Shown here: one piece after another, positions 22,701 through 35,445 of the stretch | How the letters are laid out: each line of letters opens with the position of its first letter | Position numbering within the stretch: the first letter of the stretch is position 1 | NCBI GenBank assembly: GCA_019096195.1 | Contig: JAGTXK010000275.1 | Coordinates: 430,271-494,270, forward strand | Reading direction: 5' to 3' | DNA: 64,000 bases | Origin: Boletus sp. NGJ | Lineage: Eukaryota > Basidiomycota > Agaricomycetes > Boletales > Boletaceae | Made by a program: the position numbers and the translations under genes | Notes under the pieces: generated by a model | Told to the model about the DNA's origin: nothing | The model's input: the letters and a program-made list of their open reading frames with translations, nothing else | Database searches by the model: none

Positions 22701-24428
22701 ATGGCCACTGGATATGCTATCGCCACCTTGGTGGTGTTCATCGTCTCCATCTTCTTCGTCATTCATCCAGTTTCTGTACCCGCGCCCCGTCCTATACCTC
22801 GAATACCAATAAACCTTACCACCGCACCAATCCTTGCTATTGCCATACTATGGGCCGCCCAGTGCCTCGATTCAGGCGTCATTCGGGACGGGATCGTAGG
22901 CACTGAAGGTGTCAAGCCTTACAACATCCTCATCCTATTTTTCTCTCTCGCCTACATGGCCATAACTCTCGACATCACCGGTATACTCCAGGCTGCTGCA
23001 TTTTGGGTTAGCAACCAGGGTGGTTCCAATGGATGGAAGTTGTACTTCTATTTCTACGTCATGCTTACCCTTCTCTCGATCCTGCTGGGCAATGATCCAG
23101 TCATCCTCTCTGGTACTGCATTCTTGGTCTATTACACAGAAGTCGCAGAACTCGACCCGAGAGCGTGGATCATGGCTGAATTCGCTGCTGCGAACACCGC
23201 TAGCATGGTTTTGTTTGTTGGAAATCCCACGAATGTACGTGTTTTCCTCACCCACGATCACCTATGCTGAACGAGTTCATACAAGGTGGTCATATGTGAA
23301 GGTTTCAGTGTTAACAACGCCGCGTTCACGGCGTATACTATCCTTCCCTTCGTCACCTGCAACCTCTTCTGTTTCGTTGCGCTAGCATTCCAGTACCGCA
23401 AGCAAGTTCCACGGAAATTAACTCGTAGCGAACATCGGGACCCCCGGGCAGCTCTGTTGGATCCCGTTGGTGCCTACGTTGGCAGTTTCATGCTCGGCGC
23501 AACGCTTATCCTCTGTCTCGTCGTCAGTTTCTTCGGCATCGACGTCTGGATGATCAGTTTGCCCTTCGCTTTCGGTAAATTCCTATTCGATCTTGGGTGG
23601 GATCATTATCGATACTCCCATGGTATCTCGATGTTGGGCCGTGGGTTACCCAAGGCTGTGGGGGAAGGGCTTGGTGAAGGATCTTCGGTTGAGAAGCACT
23701 CACGCACGGAAGACGGCCCCTCGCGTCACTCCTTAACCACCGATGTGGAACGAATCCCGTCCTTTCCACCTGACGAGGCAACCGCCGTCGGGTCGCATCC
23801 CACAAGCCCAAAAATGGAGACCAAAGCAGAGTCGCAACCGACTCCCGAAGCCGAGATCAAAATGCCGTATGTTCTCAGGTGGTGTCGGTCGTACATGGAC
23901 GATCTGTACGAACAACTCGACAAACATTTCCCGACTCTCATCACAGCGTTGCCGCGATTGCCCTTCGCCCTCGTGCCCTTTGCATTTTCTCAGTTTATCC
24001 TTATCGAGGCGCTCAACTACCAGGGATGGGTGAACGTGTTTGCCAATTGGCTTGTTCGGGCGTCTCATAATCAAATGCACCCTACCATCTGGTTGATCGG
24101 CGTCATGGGTGTCATCCTGTGTAACCTCTCAGGTACCAACATTGGCGCTACCATCCTCCTTACCAAAGTCGTTCGTGCAGCCGCCCTTCCATACGACGCC
24201 GATCGCGCAGCTGCCATAGCGCTCGCCGTAGCGTCGAACATCGGAGCCGTCAGTTTCACGTTTTCAGCTTCTCTCGCGGGTCTGCTTTGGCGAGCCATTT
24301 TGGAGCAAAAGAAGATCCACGTGAGACAAAGGGATTTCGCTCTTTGGAATCTTTTGCCACTCTTGGTCATGACAAGTGTGGGGCTTGGGATCGTTTCTGC
24401 AGAAATGGCAGTTCTATTTCACTCGTGA
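22701..24428 (+). CDS. ArsB/NhaD-type anion (citrate/arsenite) transporter family protein
   Basis: A 558-residue polytopic membrane protein of the ion-transporter superfamily that includes ArsB, NhaD and citrate carriers. Exons are 22701-23234 and 23286-24428; one 51-nt intron (GTACGT donor) lies after the NPTN motif. The N-terminal half has about five hydrophobic segments and LLGNDPVILSGTAFLVY, with the conserved ND of the substrate loop, then GNPTN. A central hydrophilic loop of about 100 residues (near 23640-23860) separates the halves, as in this superfamily. The C-terminal half repeats the fold with CNLSGTNIGATILLTKVV. Fungal members are mostly uncharacterised; the substrate (arsenite, organic anion or Na+) is unknown. 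A decayed inverted relative lies at 28738. Confidence 0.85.
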
Positions 24429-27400
24429 TGGGGGCTGATGGTGCACACGTGCATGCCCTGCACACATGTACTTCCTGCGGGAGTCGAAAAGCTTGCTACC
24501 GCGAGCTCTCCGCATTTAACAATGGCTGGCCAAGGATGGATTGAGACGACGAGCAGGGAAGGTCGATTATCCTACTCAAAAGAACATTGTAGGACATGCC
24601 TAATATTTATAAATCTTTTCAGTATCGCAAACACAATCTCAAGGTTACCGTACAATCATCATCTAGACATTTCGCTTCCCACGAATAGAGATGTATCCAT
24701 ACGCTCGTTTTTTTTTAGTATGTCGGGTTAAACTACTCTCTCCTAGCTAGTACTGTAAAGTATGTTGGATGATTGTTTATAGATTTGTGGGTTCAACGAG
24801 CCATGCAACTTCTGGAACTCGGGAGGCCTTCAATGAACTGCCAACTATTCCTGTCAACTTCGATTTCTGATATCAATATAATATATCAGGGTTTTCCATG
24901 AACATGGGAGGAATGGGGGCCAAAGTCCCTCATCCTGCAGTGAGGCGGGGGGGAGTCGACGATCACGTTCTTTCCATAGGCGGCCTTGAGTGTTTCCACT
25001 TCCCCTCTGAAATTCAGAAGGTGAAACAGCACGGGGATGGAGCATGTATCACGTCCTTCTGGACTCAAGGTCCCTGTGAGATCATAGGGCTGTGCATCCG
25101 TATGAGGAGGTGTGTGAGGGCTCGGGGGTCGTCAGGATAGGATGTTTCAAAGGCGCATCGGCCAATGAAAACACGTGGATAGCGCGGGTTACCATCCCGT
25201 GTTTCATCTCCATTGCATTGTGAGAAGATAATACTTAAGTTACGCTGCCAATCAGAGCTCGTAACATGGAATGTCGTGATTGATCGTACTGTATAGAAGC
25301 CGCGGTGCCCATGGTCGACGCTCACCGAGCATACATCGAGTGAATAACAAAAAATGAACACGGCGACCACACGATATGTGCGATGAGGTGGCGTTGGGAA
25401 GAACGTCCACGTTGGAGAGGGTATAAAAAAAAGTTAGGGCCGCTCAGGTAAAACCCGCGGTAGATGTTCTACGCGGAATAGACCAGTCGAGCGTTGCTGA
25501 CGTCATGGAAAACGAAGTGAGTGAGCAGTACCAGATCCGACCGAGCACCACGCGAACTCGATCGACAGGCTATTACACCGTAGTCTGCATGCGGTCAGTA
25601 ATGAGATCGTAAAAGAGGGCGCCTGCTACGCACAAATCAGAAACCTCACCAACAAGTTCGCGAACAGCCCCCGGGCCGCGATATGAATCAGCACAGCTAC
25701 TGGTACTATTGAATGGTCAATCGCAAAACTTGCACTCATCATTCTGCCATCATGACACATGACATTGCGACAGCCTGGCGGGTGTCTCCAGTAACGTGCG
25801 CGTTTATTACATAAATTACATACCTTCTCGCAGGACTGAGTCGTCATGTTGTCCGAGAGTGTCCTACATGCAGCTAGCGGCGAATGTCGCCGCAACGACC
25901 CGATCGGAAGTACACCTAGTAGGACCTAGACTCGAATTACTGTAATGATAGGTAGCTCCGGACGAGGCAATGCACATTGGTAATCCTGGCGCAAGATACA
26001 AACACCCTCTAGTAGGGTGTTCCAGGTCTTTTGGCCTCCACTTCGGCTCTCCGGGCCATGACCGAGGAAAGGATGGCCATCTCCGAGTGTCGAAACAAAA
26101 CTTGCAGCTGTTGTTGGCAATCCAAAGCTGATTCGATCATTTACAGCAACGCACAGGGCAGTGTTAGGGGTGACGTGGCAAGGGGACTACTAGTACTTTC
26201 TGTACCACGAAGGGCTAAGACGTGTCCGCGGTGGCCTAGTAACAGCCCGTGAAGTTTTGACTCGTGAATGCAGCGTCAGCGAGATCGTCGACTGCGACAG
26301 TCTAGAGGGTAACTCACGTAGTTGAAACTTGAGCTTCCTGATATGGTCTTACACGCTGTGTTGTATGAGTCGCGGTCCCGCGGTACACACATTGTTCGTG
26401 CACAGGTTCTCCGTTTTCTTCGCGGGCACGCTCAAAGCTGAGCGCTGAGGTTCCAGCACTTCTGATGCGGATGACGTCTTGGCATATATCGAGGGTTGTT
26501 CTTCATATAGAATGCCCGGACGGTCGCTAATTTGGGAGATCTGCAATCCCCGAAGGTCGGATTCTGTACCCATTACGCAGTGTAAATACCCCTGCCAGGT
26601 GGGTATCATTGGGCCGAAAACTGGAGATCAGAATACGTGGCTCACACCTATCCCAAATATGCATACAGTCGATGGCAAATTCGCGGCGCCGCGTTGTTCC
26701 TATTCTTAGACGAGATGTGCCTGTGTTTATTCGGTTCGTGGAGCCGTATGCACTTAAATCCCTTGCTGTGTGCTGCGTTCAAGGATGATCCTGTCTTATC
26801 GCAGATAAGGATAGGCTTGAAAGATTTTCGTTCAGGGTCCAGTGAAACCAAGTCTGGAGAGAAGGTGAGAACTATTGACAAGGGTTTCTCCCTCCTTCTG
26901 ACGGCTGTCTTCCATCGGCCTTGCTGCTAATTACCGGGTGATCCGAGGTGATAGATCTGACAGTAATAGGAAAGGGTCCTTCGGAAGGCAAAATGAAAAT
27001 CGCACACGAATGGACAGCCTGAGCGGAACGCTCAGTGCCAAGCGCCAAGCACACTATTCCGCTAGTATTTTTGGCCTGGCGATCAACGTGAGAAATACTT
27101 GAAAGCTGTGTGCTTGTAGTCTGGTGACCAGCCCGTCTATGAGGCTGCCGCGCTGAGGCAATCCATCGCGTATGTAGTATGTACTACTTGCACTGATTCT
27201 CTTATGGCGACCTGCCGTGGTCGACAGCGGGAACACAGACGAGCGGACGAACAGAACTGGACCACGCTCTAGTATACGGGCGACTACGACAGGTATAACA
27301 AGAACTGAGCTACCTCTACAAGGTGCGGTGGAGGTGTGACGTTAAGTAACTAGTAGGTACAAGTATCTAAAGTCGTGTGCATCAACGACGAAGTGCCTAC

Positions 27401-28737
27401 CCGCTCTGATTCTCAACCAAACGCACCACAGTCGATTGCGCATATATATGCCATCAGCTAAATCATATCGATCATCGATCGGTCAGCGAAAGCGACGACA
27501 GCGAGCTTGACCTAACACATAACGACGTCAATGACAGAGCGAGGCGGGAGATCTTCAGCGCGGGGGAAATACATGTCAGTTCCCCTCCAAAAAATTTTTG
27601 GGAAGTAGGATATACTGACCACATGCGGGATCAAGGTCAAGGGTGGTGTCATATTCAAGTTGGTCTTTTGCATCGCTTATGTTACCGGTATGAACACTCA
27701 GAACCTGCAATGTGTATTGCAGATAAGTTGTTCGATTGTTTCGGGGACAAAAGGGAGATCCGGGATACACTGTACTAACTTTAATATGGGGACGGTAACT
27801 TGACTTCTGCCAAGCGCTCGAAGCTGTTCTGCTTCTCACCGCCCAACTCTTCATTCACGGGTCATGCGAAACAAAATAAGTTATTCTTGCGCTATGGTAT
27901 TAACACTGAGTAAACGAACCTTTATCGACTGAACTAAGCTGACCATCTCCATTCCGCATCCGTGCAAATCTCAAACGAAGGCTGATCGTTTTACTTTCCG
28001 CACCCACGATGGTGTGGAGAAACGTTTTCCACCCATGCACCGGAACCATGCTAACCCTCATCGGATTGATGTTATATCAGTGTCAGACTGTCAGTGGGAC
28101 TTGAAGCGCTCACCTGCCTTGAAGCCAACGCGACGCGTGTAAAATCAACACCAAGAACCGCAATTATACATTTACCTCCACTCGGCGGAAGAGCACTGCC
28201 ACAGCACTCGTTCCGCCGGCACTTCTTTGATAGGTTTTCACACTTCTACGGCCCATTCTTAAGCTTAAGGATCGACCTTTCGATATTTCTCTCCCATTCT
28301 TCCTTTCCCCTCTCCCACTCATCTCCCTACTTTTTCTTCGCGTCCTTTCGCGTCCCCCTTCCCCGCGGCACTTCCTCGGCGCGACTAGGATTCATCGCGC
28401 GGCAGGTCAGAGCATCACGTTTAGCCAGCTCCCTGACAATCTTCGCGGGGGCCGTAGACGCCAATGCACCGTTCCACATGATCGACCTCAGACCGACCGA
28501 TAAACGCACTGAATCTAGCATCAACGTTCGAGTGTTGTCACGTGTGACCTTCTGACCTTTCCCAAACCTCATTGTCTCTCCGAGAAACAGTGCTCACGAA
28601 TGTTTGAGCCCAGTAGATCACCGCAAAAGAAACACCATGTGAACCCAGCTCAGGCCATCACAAGCAGCGGCAAGAGGCTCCGAAATGCGAAACTCCCAAA
28701 GCTTGTCTTGTATCTCGTCTTGTGCAAGAACTCGTTG
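24429..28737. other. Long intergenic stretch, no convincing gene
   Basis: More than 4 kb with only small overlapping open frames. The most protein-like trace is on the minus strand at 24885-25200 (SPEGRDTCSIPVLFHLLNF, FIGRCAFETSYPDDPRA), which may be a gene relic of unknown family. Around 28260-28400 the plus strand is markedly pyrimidine-rich. I see no rRNA, tRNA or transposon ends here. Confidence 0.5.
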
Positions 28738-29250
28738 CTAGAGCAAACCGGCTAACGACGCCAAAAAAGGTGAGGTTCTTCTCTGCATCGATATCGGATG
28801 CAACGGCAATGTCGATCGATGCCTGTCAAACGAATCGAATGGTCGTGTAGTGGGCCTGTGTGAACGACCTTGGCAAGGAGAATGGCAGCATCGATGCTGG
28901 TGCAGGCTTTTATGGAGAACGACATGGACGACGCCAATCAGCCAAACAGTAAGGCGGCACCTCCTTTTGGAACACTCGAAAAGCCAGTGAGCAAAGGTGC
29001 CACCCATCCCTGGTGTTCGAGTACACCGGCGAGGATCGGCTAGGAGAACACGAAAAGCACCACGGCGAACGGTAAGCGTGGCAATGCGGTCTTGACGGCG
29101 CGAGACGGGTCTGTCGAGTTGATCATGTAGATACTGAAGAGAGGTCCCAGGTACGTTAGAAGGCGCTCTTGCTTCTTGCGCATCGACGATATGTCCAGGG
29201 CCACCCGATGGGGTTCGGCCCTGCTGAGCCCACGCGGATGCTAGGTTTGT
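28738..29250 (-). pseudogene. Relic of an ArsB/NhaD-type transporter gene (C-terminal half)
   Basis: Read on the minus strand in shifting frames, this matches the second half of the transporter at 22701-24428. ALPRLPFAVVLFVFS near 29090 parallels ALPRLPFALVPFAFS. Then come LEHQGWV, WLIGVVHVVL, SIDAAILLAKVV and finally IAVASDI with a degraded tail where the parent reads IALAVASNIGA. An in-frame TAG follows the first block, and at least two frame changes break the rest. It is inverted relative to the intact copy and 4.3 kb downstream. The first half of the gene is absent or unrecognisable. Confidence 0.75.
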
Positions 29251-29742
29251 TGTGCGCGAGGCCGCTGTCCTTTTACCTGTCGGGCTGGGGTTGACCGGCC
29301 ACGGGAGTGTCGACGATGATTTTTGCTCGTCGAGGACGAACTTGCCAGCAGCGGGTGGCAAACCAGCACCATGGGATCGAGGTTGTGTGGTGCGGGTGTT
29401 TGTTCGTGATATTGGGTCGCAGGAACGATAACGCAAATGAGAGTGCGAGCGAGAAAGGAAAATTATGGTGTATGCTGTGACAGCGGTACTGACCATGACT
29501 TCCTGAGCAAGCTCCACCTCCAAGGATAGTCGTTGGGGTATTCACGGAACCACGCGTGCATCAAATATGGTGACCATCACAGTCATACATCTAGGTTTTT
29601 CCTGTTGCTATTGCGGTACCATCCTTGTCCGTCGTGATCCTCCACAAGCGCATTTAATAAGACACTAACCATTGTGTTGCTTTTACTCATCAACGTAAGT
29701 GATCAAGACATGTACACCATAGCCTCACAATGTCTTGTTTTT
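29251..29742. other. Intergenic, 3' flank of the FUSC gene
   Basis: No gene seen. An open minus-strand frame here continues from the transporter relic but carries no recognisable motif. Confidence 0.45.
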
Positions 29743-32700
29743 TTACTGGGCGCTCGACCCAGGCATCGTTGGTGACACGGGGGAACCCATCTCCACCCCA
29801 CGTCCTCTGCGGTAATGTAACGGAAGACCAATCCCATCGATGTGGTACTGTTCCCCGACCAATTCCTTGACTGCGACCATCAATTTGTCCAGACGCGTCA
29901 TGATACCAAACGCAGTCGACACGCCGACACAGAAAATCCTGCGATGGCGGGCTCGGTGATGAAAAAGAAAACACTCGTAGTGGAAGAGATGTCGTACATA
30001 TACTGCAAACTCTCGAGCGTTTCCTCTGTCAACACTTTTGGCAGACCAAAATCTTCTTCGGATTCTTCATGTACGATATTCAAACCATGAGGGCGTTCCA
30101 TGAAACGATTGAGGAGTGGACATGGCGTTACTTGGGGAAGGGGATTTCCAGTCCGAAGAGAAGATGATATCAAACCTAACGAACATGTTCAGGCGGGTTT
30201 CCTCAAGTAAATGGGGACCGCGTACTCATCACGGCCAACACGTCGCCCTGGAAGTTTGCATCCGACATCCGCGTCCGCTTCAAGAACGCTTGTGCCCATG
30301 CAGGCTCCATTTGCTCTAGGACCGATGTCAAATGAGACAATAGGCCCGATAATTGGCTATGCAAGTCCATGAGCAACGGAATAACACAGGTCGAAGGGGG
30401 AATCGCACATCTGCAGCTCCAGAATCCGTTGATACCTCTCAGCGGGCCATTTACCACGGAGCGAGAACTGCAAGACACAAGTATGTAGATGTAAAACAGG
30501 TGGGTATTGTGGACAAACCTCATATACAACATTCTCTTTTAACACGATGGACCTCTTCAGTTTGCTTATGATAGCAAGAATATGCTGAACGATAAGAGCT
30601 GTCTCGCCCTCCTTCTTGGTATTTGCAAACGAGATCACGGAACAGTACATGGACCCGATCTCCGCCGCAGTGGTGGCCAAGGTCTTTCGTTGGTACCGAC
30701 GAATAGTCGTCGACGGAGGTAAGAACGACATGATGCTGCGCAATAACTCAATATGGCGGCGTTGGTGCGAGGGGAAGGCTTACCCAGCAGCCATCACGCC
30801 GACTGTCACGAGGACAAATCGTTTCTATTCAAGGAGATAACAATAAATGATTAGCAATTTGACAGTAAGACTTACCCAGGCAACGTCAAAGCCGTATCCT
30901 GGCGAGGATGCTGAAGCAAGATGTGTATCTTGGTACGAGTATCCAAAAACCTTTCGATTTCAGTCAGGTCTTCAGAACCGCAAGATCGATAGTAGATTGA
31001 CGTACTAAAGCAGCCGTAACCCATACGATCAAGTTGGTCATCGGAGGAACCGGCCAATAGAGGCGGAAGAAGAAGACTAATGGGAAACAGACAAAACATA
31101 CAGCTGCCAAACCGAAGGCATTGCCTTGGCCAGATCCTGTTGACGTATACCTGGTGCACGATCATCAGGCCACGTCGTATGGGTGATTTTGTCAGGAAAC
31201 GCGAACCACATCACAGTACCAATGATCCCTCCAACAAAGGTGCTGATTATCCGTGCCACAAGCCCGAAGGTAGTATCACCGCGGAATCGAGCGAGAGTAA
31301 GCTGGCCCATAATGCTGTCTACATTTAGATACCTAATTCTCGCAATGCAAGTACGTGAACTCACACAGCCCATACAAATTTGTTTTCTTGTGGTCGTGGT
31401 GAGCCAGTGCGAAGTAAAACTGTTAAACACACGCACTATATGCGAAATACGCGGATGACTTGAGGAATGACGGCAACGTTAGAATGACTATATTCAAACT
31501 GGTATCTGAATTCTGCTGGCCGAGGAAGTGAGCGAACTGTCTCACTTGTCAATATGCCGGCTTTCAGGGCAAAAAGAGCATTTCCCCCTCCTATCTGTTT
31601 CGTTTTGTAGTATATCCAGTTCACGGTTTTCTCCATTGCGTTTCGGGGAGGTAAAGCATCGGGATCTCGACGGACTGCCTGCCCAAGGTCCGTCGGAGAC
31701 GTCAGATCAAAGCCAGGGATCACGTCTAACAGCCATTAAGAGTCGGTCATGACTCTAATACGCAAACAAGGAGAGAAACACACCAGGATTCTCGTCGTCA
31801 TCTCTCTCCACCATCTCGGATGGCTCCCATGTCGTCCGGTGTACCAACCTCGACCAATGAATCTTAGGGAACCATACTCTCGGCGCTTCTCTTTTGGTCT
31901 CCAGTCGAATTATCTCGCCGAGCTAGTAAATAGATTGACATTCATGAAAGGAAAATGTGGTGATGCTGCCGCATACCGCGTCTTGGATGCTCGTGGCAAA
32001 CTGCATCAAATGATACTGATAGACATAGCAGTGGAAAAGATGTCTATGAGGTGTGATCTCGCGCTCCGTCAATGTGTCATCTGTGGAGGTGAACATGGCT
32101 CGGTAAGGATTGAGGACGGTGAACCTTCGAGTCATAGCCATTAGCGTTCGCGAGGGTCCATTCAAACACAAGATAAACCTTTTTTTGTTCGTAAACTCAT
32201 CCAAATTCAACGACAATTCGCGATGCAGAGCTTCGTATTTCTTGATCCTATCCATGCGAATTCCTTGCTTTTCCTCACCGCTCACCCAGAAATTGAAGCG
32301 GTTGTCTCGGACAGAACCAAGCCAGTCGCATGTACCTTGGAGCCCATGATCGCAGCTTTTGAGCAAGTCCTGACAGCTGGTGCTCAACAGCTGGGTGGCC
32401 TTTGCAACGTGCGCTTCCGAGTCTGGGTGGGACATGTGCATCGCTTCAAGGTTGAGATAATGGAGAGATTCAAAAACCCCTACAGCCGTCTCCGTTTTTG
32501 TAGCGCGAGATAATGCCAAATGAAGAAGTGAACTGTGCGAGTGAGTCGAGTGACGGGAAGTGGTGTGCCTGTGTGGCGAGTGTCGTTTGTGAGGGAGGAT
32601 TCCCGTGCGGTGATGCACTTGTGGAGCGGGGTGATGGCGGTGGGATGAGTGCCTCTTCGTCCCATCATGCAAGGACTCATGACTATTCGCCCTTCCTGCA

Positions 32701-34256
32701 TGAGCAAGTGGTTGATCGTGATCTGGGGATGGAGGTCGAGAATGAGACGGGGAAGACAGTACAGGTGTCGCAGGAGTTGATGGAGCTGGGGTGATGGGAA
32801 ACCTCTCTCTTGTTGGGTCGATCAGTGTATAATACACGCTCATGCCGCTTGCCTTGACAATGAGTTGTCTCGTTAAAGAATGAAGTTGAGTGAAATCTGT
32901 GGGTGCAAAGCGGGAATAAACAACGTCGAGCTTTTGCAGGCGGGCGGCAGATGCAAGCAGAGCAACTGCACCTTCCGCTTTGCTAACAGCTGCAATGATT
33001 GGCGTTGCAGAAAAGTCAGAAGCGGTAACATCTTGCTGAAGACGCTGGTAGTGTTCCTTGGTCGCGGAGACAAGCGATGACAACGCATCTTGTAGGCGCG
33101 TAGTGAATATGGCTGATTCAGAAGTTGGGAATAACCCGAGTGATAGAATCAGAGCAATGGCTGAATGGAAGGTCAGTGGAAGAACAACAATTTGTCCAAT
33201 CTAAGTTTGTGTCAATCGTGTATGGGTACGTAGTTGGCTGACGGACCATATAGTAGGGGTATGGAAACAAAGCAGCTGTGGTCAGAGAAATGTCTGAACG
33301 ACTATTTGTTAGGTGGTGTTAGACGGGTAACCATTGTCTCTCACCGACAGATATACATCCGAAGATGCTTGCGAAGGTGAGTGGGCCAGGGCCCATGCGT
33401 GATTTGACATACAAGAAAAAGCAACTTGAAATGAAGAGAAATACAGCGAGTATGACAGTGGGCTATATTTCCACATGTAAACCACAGGCATTAACGATGG
33501 TCTAAAAGTCTACTTACAGCTGGTTCAATGTACTGGCCAGAAATGATATTTGTGGCAGACGCAGTTGGGTCCTTATTAGAACGCGCAATATATGCTAACT
33601 TGATGCCCAGACAGGACCAACTGTGAACAAAATTAGATGTCGAGTCGCATAAAAGTGTGGTAAGACTACTAACGCCCAACCGGATGTCGCGAATATTAAG
33701 ATTCCAAGCTCCCGCTGAAGCACAGCAACAAATGGGTCACTTGGAGGAGAGAAAAATGACGCTATGTATTACTCAGTTCAGAAAATGGCTCGGGGTGGAT
33801 TCCTTATCGGTTTACCAATGATGATCAGGAAAGCTGCCTGGAAGTTCCTCGGATCAAGCGAATGTAAGCACAAGAACGAAAAATACTCACTTGTCCCATC
33901 ACATTCAGTGTCGTCGGGATCAGAAAGAACAAGAGACTGATCCAAGCAGCCAAGGCACTCCGTAAAACTGGTTTCCATTTCGACCAACTCCAATTCGCAG
34001 GTATCCACTGTAACGTGTGCGGAAAGTTCGTGGAACGCCAAAATGGTACTGATTTAGCAGGAGATGGCACGGTAGTCTTGTTTCCACAGGCATTCGGATG
34101 AACCTTTTCTTTATCCGCAGCTTCTGCCGAAGTGTCGCTTAAAACATTCGGAGTCGCGAGATGAACGGCAATTGGCTCTGTTTGATCTGACCGTATCTTG
34201 ACTTGAAGGTGCGGCTGAGCTGATCGATGGCCATCTTTTTGTTGGTCGTCCGGCAT
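29743..34256 (-). CDS. FUSC/DUF2421-type membrane transporter (putative ER or plasma-membrane exporter)
   Basis: A 1167-residue protein of the fungal family with a 6-TM N-terminal ER-transporter-like domain, a FUSC-like second TM block and a C-terminal DUF2421 region, related to aromatic-acid and fusaric-acid exporters. Twenty exons all close in phase: 33891-34256, 33816-33837, 33674-33761, 33518-33620, 33345-33462, 33247-33293, 31977-33200, 31784-31922, 31546-31725, 31437-31487, 31365-31386, 31207-31314, 31006-31150, 30876-30950, 30784-30824, 30519-30735, 30409-30467, 30226-30356, 30004-30175, 29743-29938. The first TM block follows SWSKWKPVLRSALAAW. The second includes RFRGDTTFGLVARI and STGSGQGNAFGLAAV. 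LPPSTTIRRYQRKTLATT and FSLRGKWPAERYQ mark the C-terminal domain. Exon 7 encodes a large loop with a His-rich tract. Substrate unknown. Confidence 0.9.
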
Positions 34257-34989
34257 GAGGGCTAGCGTTGAGTAGGCAGATGATGCGGGGAGAAACCGTC
34301 AAATGTTATTATATGCTGATCAAAATGGGAAGTTTGGTGCCTGTCAATGTGCGTCATATTATCTATCATGTGACTGTTTTGACTTCCGATCCGACTGTTC
34401 CGGAAGACATTATGCAGGGATTTGCGTCGGTCCTAGTCGAAACACCAGTGCGTTGCTTATTAGTAGGACCATCCAGGCAGTTTCCACACTCTAAGATCTT
34501 GTCTTGATTGAGAAAATGAGCGGACGGGCGATGTCGTCAACTGGATGAAATGGAATAAATAAATAAATAAAGTAATAAAATTTACATACTTAAATCTATT
34601 TCCACCACAACGCCTCTGTCCACGAGATCAGCGGATCAAACTTCAAGAGTGATATGACGGGTTTAATTTGGGAGGTGTTAGAACGAAAACATGTGGTATA
34701 CAGTGTGGCTCCGTCGCGGTCCAACGACGCCGAGGCCGCGCAATGTCCGGAGCGTTCGACTTTATGTAACTTGGAAGTTGAGTGCCGATTTTTCTTTCGC
34801 AGGGCCCAAAACCCTCGCATTCTGAGGTAGTCCGCTCGCCCAATACTCAAATGATTGGATGTGCCGCAGCCTTCATCAGGTGCTTCAATAAAGAGGTATA
34901 CTCCTTCGAGCCGTTAAAGTCCCTTTCATATTGGCAAAAACGACACGCACTCAACAGGCGCCACTGAGCAAGGTTCTCCATCCGAGTTA

Positions 34990-35090
34990 ACCCGGGTAGT
35001 CACACATCATGTGGCTCTTCAGAAATTTGTGGCCGATATAAAAGCACACATCCAACTGGACGTTGCCAAAGAGGACAGATTCATGTAACC
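34990..35090 (+). repeat. Dispersed fragment copy of the orphan gene at 40.5-41.1 kb
   Basis: About 75 bases here (reading ALQKFVADIKAHIQLDVAKE) match, at roughly 90 percent by eye, the minus-strand segment near 40800-40880 (ALQKFVVDIKAHIRLDVAKE). The copy lies on the opposite strand, is immediately followed by a stop, and has no neighbouring homologous exon that I could find. It looks like a gene fragment left by duplication. Confidence 0.65.
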
Positions 35091-35445
35091 TCTGAGGATT
35101 CACGCAGTGGCGGTGCACACGAAGGTCAGATAATTGGTTTTGATTGCAGTCGAAACGCTAGCACTAAGTACGAGTATGCGGTGAAAATACAGAGGAGTGA
35201 CATGCTGTCAAGGATAGGGATACATGAGATGGAAAGCAGGGGAAGCATAGATGAAGGAAAGTGAGACTATAATGAGCGATACAGCGAGCGAAAAGCCCTT
35301 TTGTTTTGACAGGATCAGGCGTGAGAGTAGCTATAGTCTTGTTTCTGTGTGTCCAAGGGGAGACCCGACCCATCCCTCGACGCTGGCGTTGGTCATCATT
35401 TCGGGGCAAAGACACCCCTCACGACCTGTCCCCCGGAAGAAGATT

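Noticed and set aside
28094-28555. 153-codon plus-strand open frame as a gene
   Set aside because: Pyrimidine-rich low-complexity translation, no motif, no splice logic.
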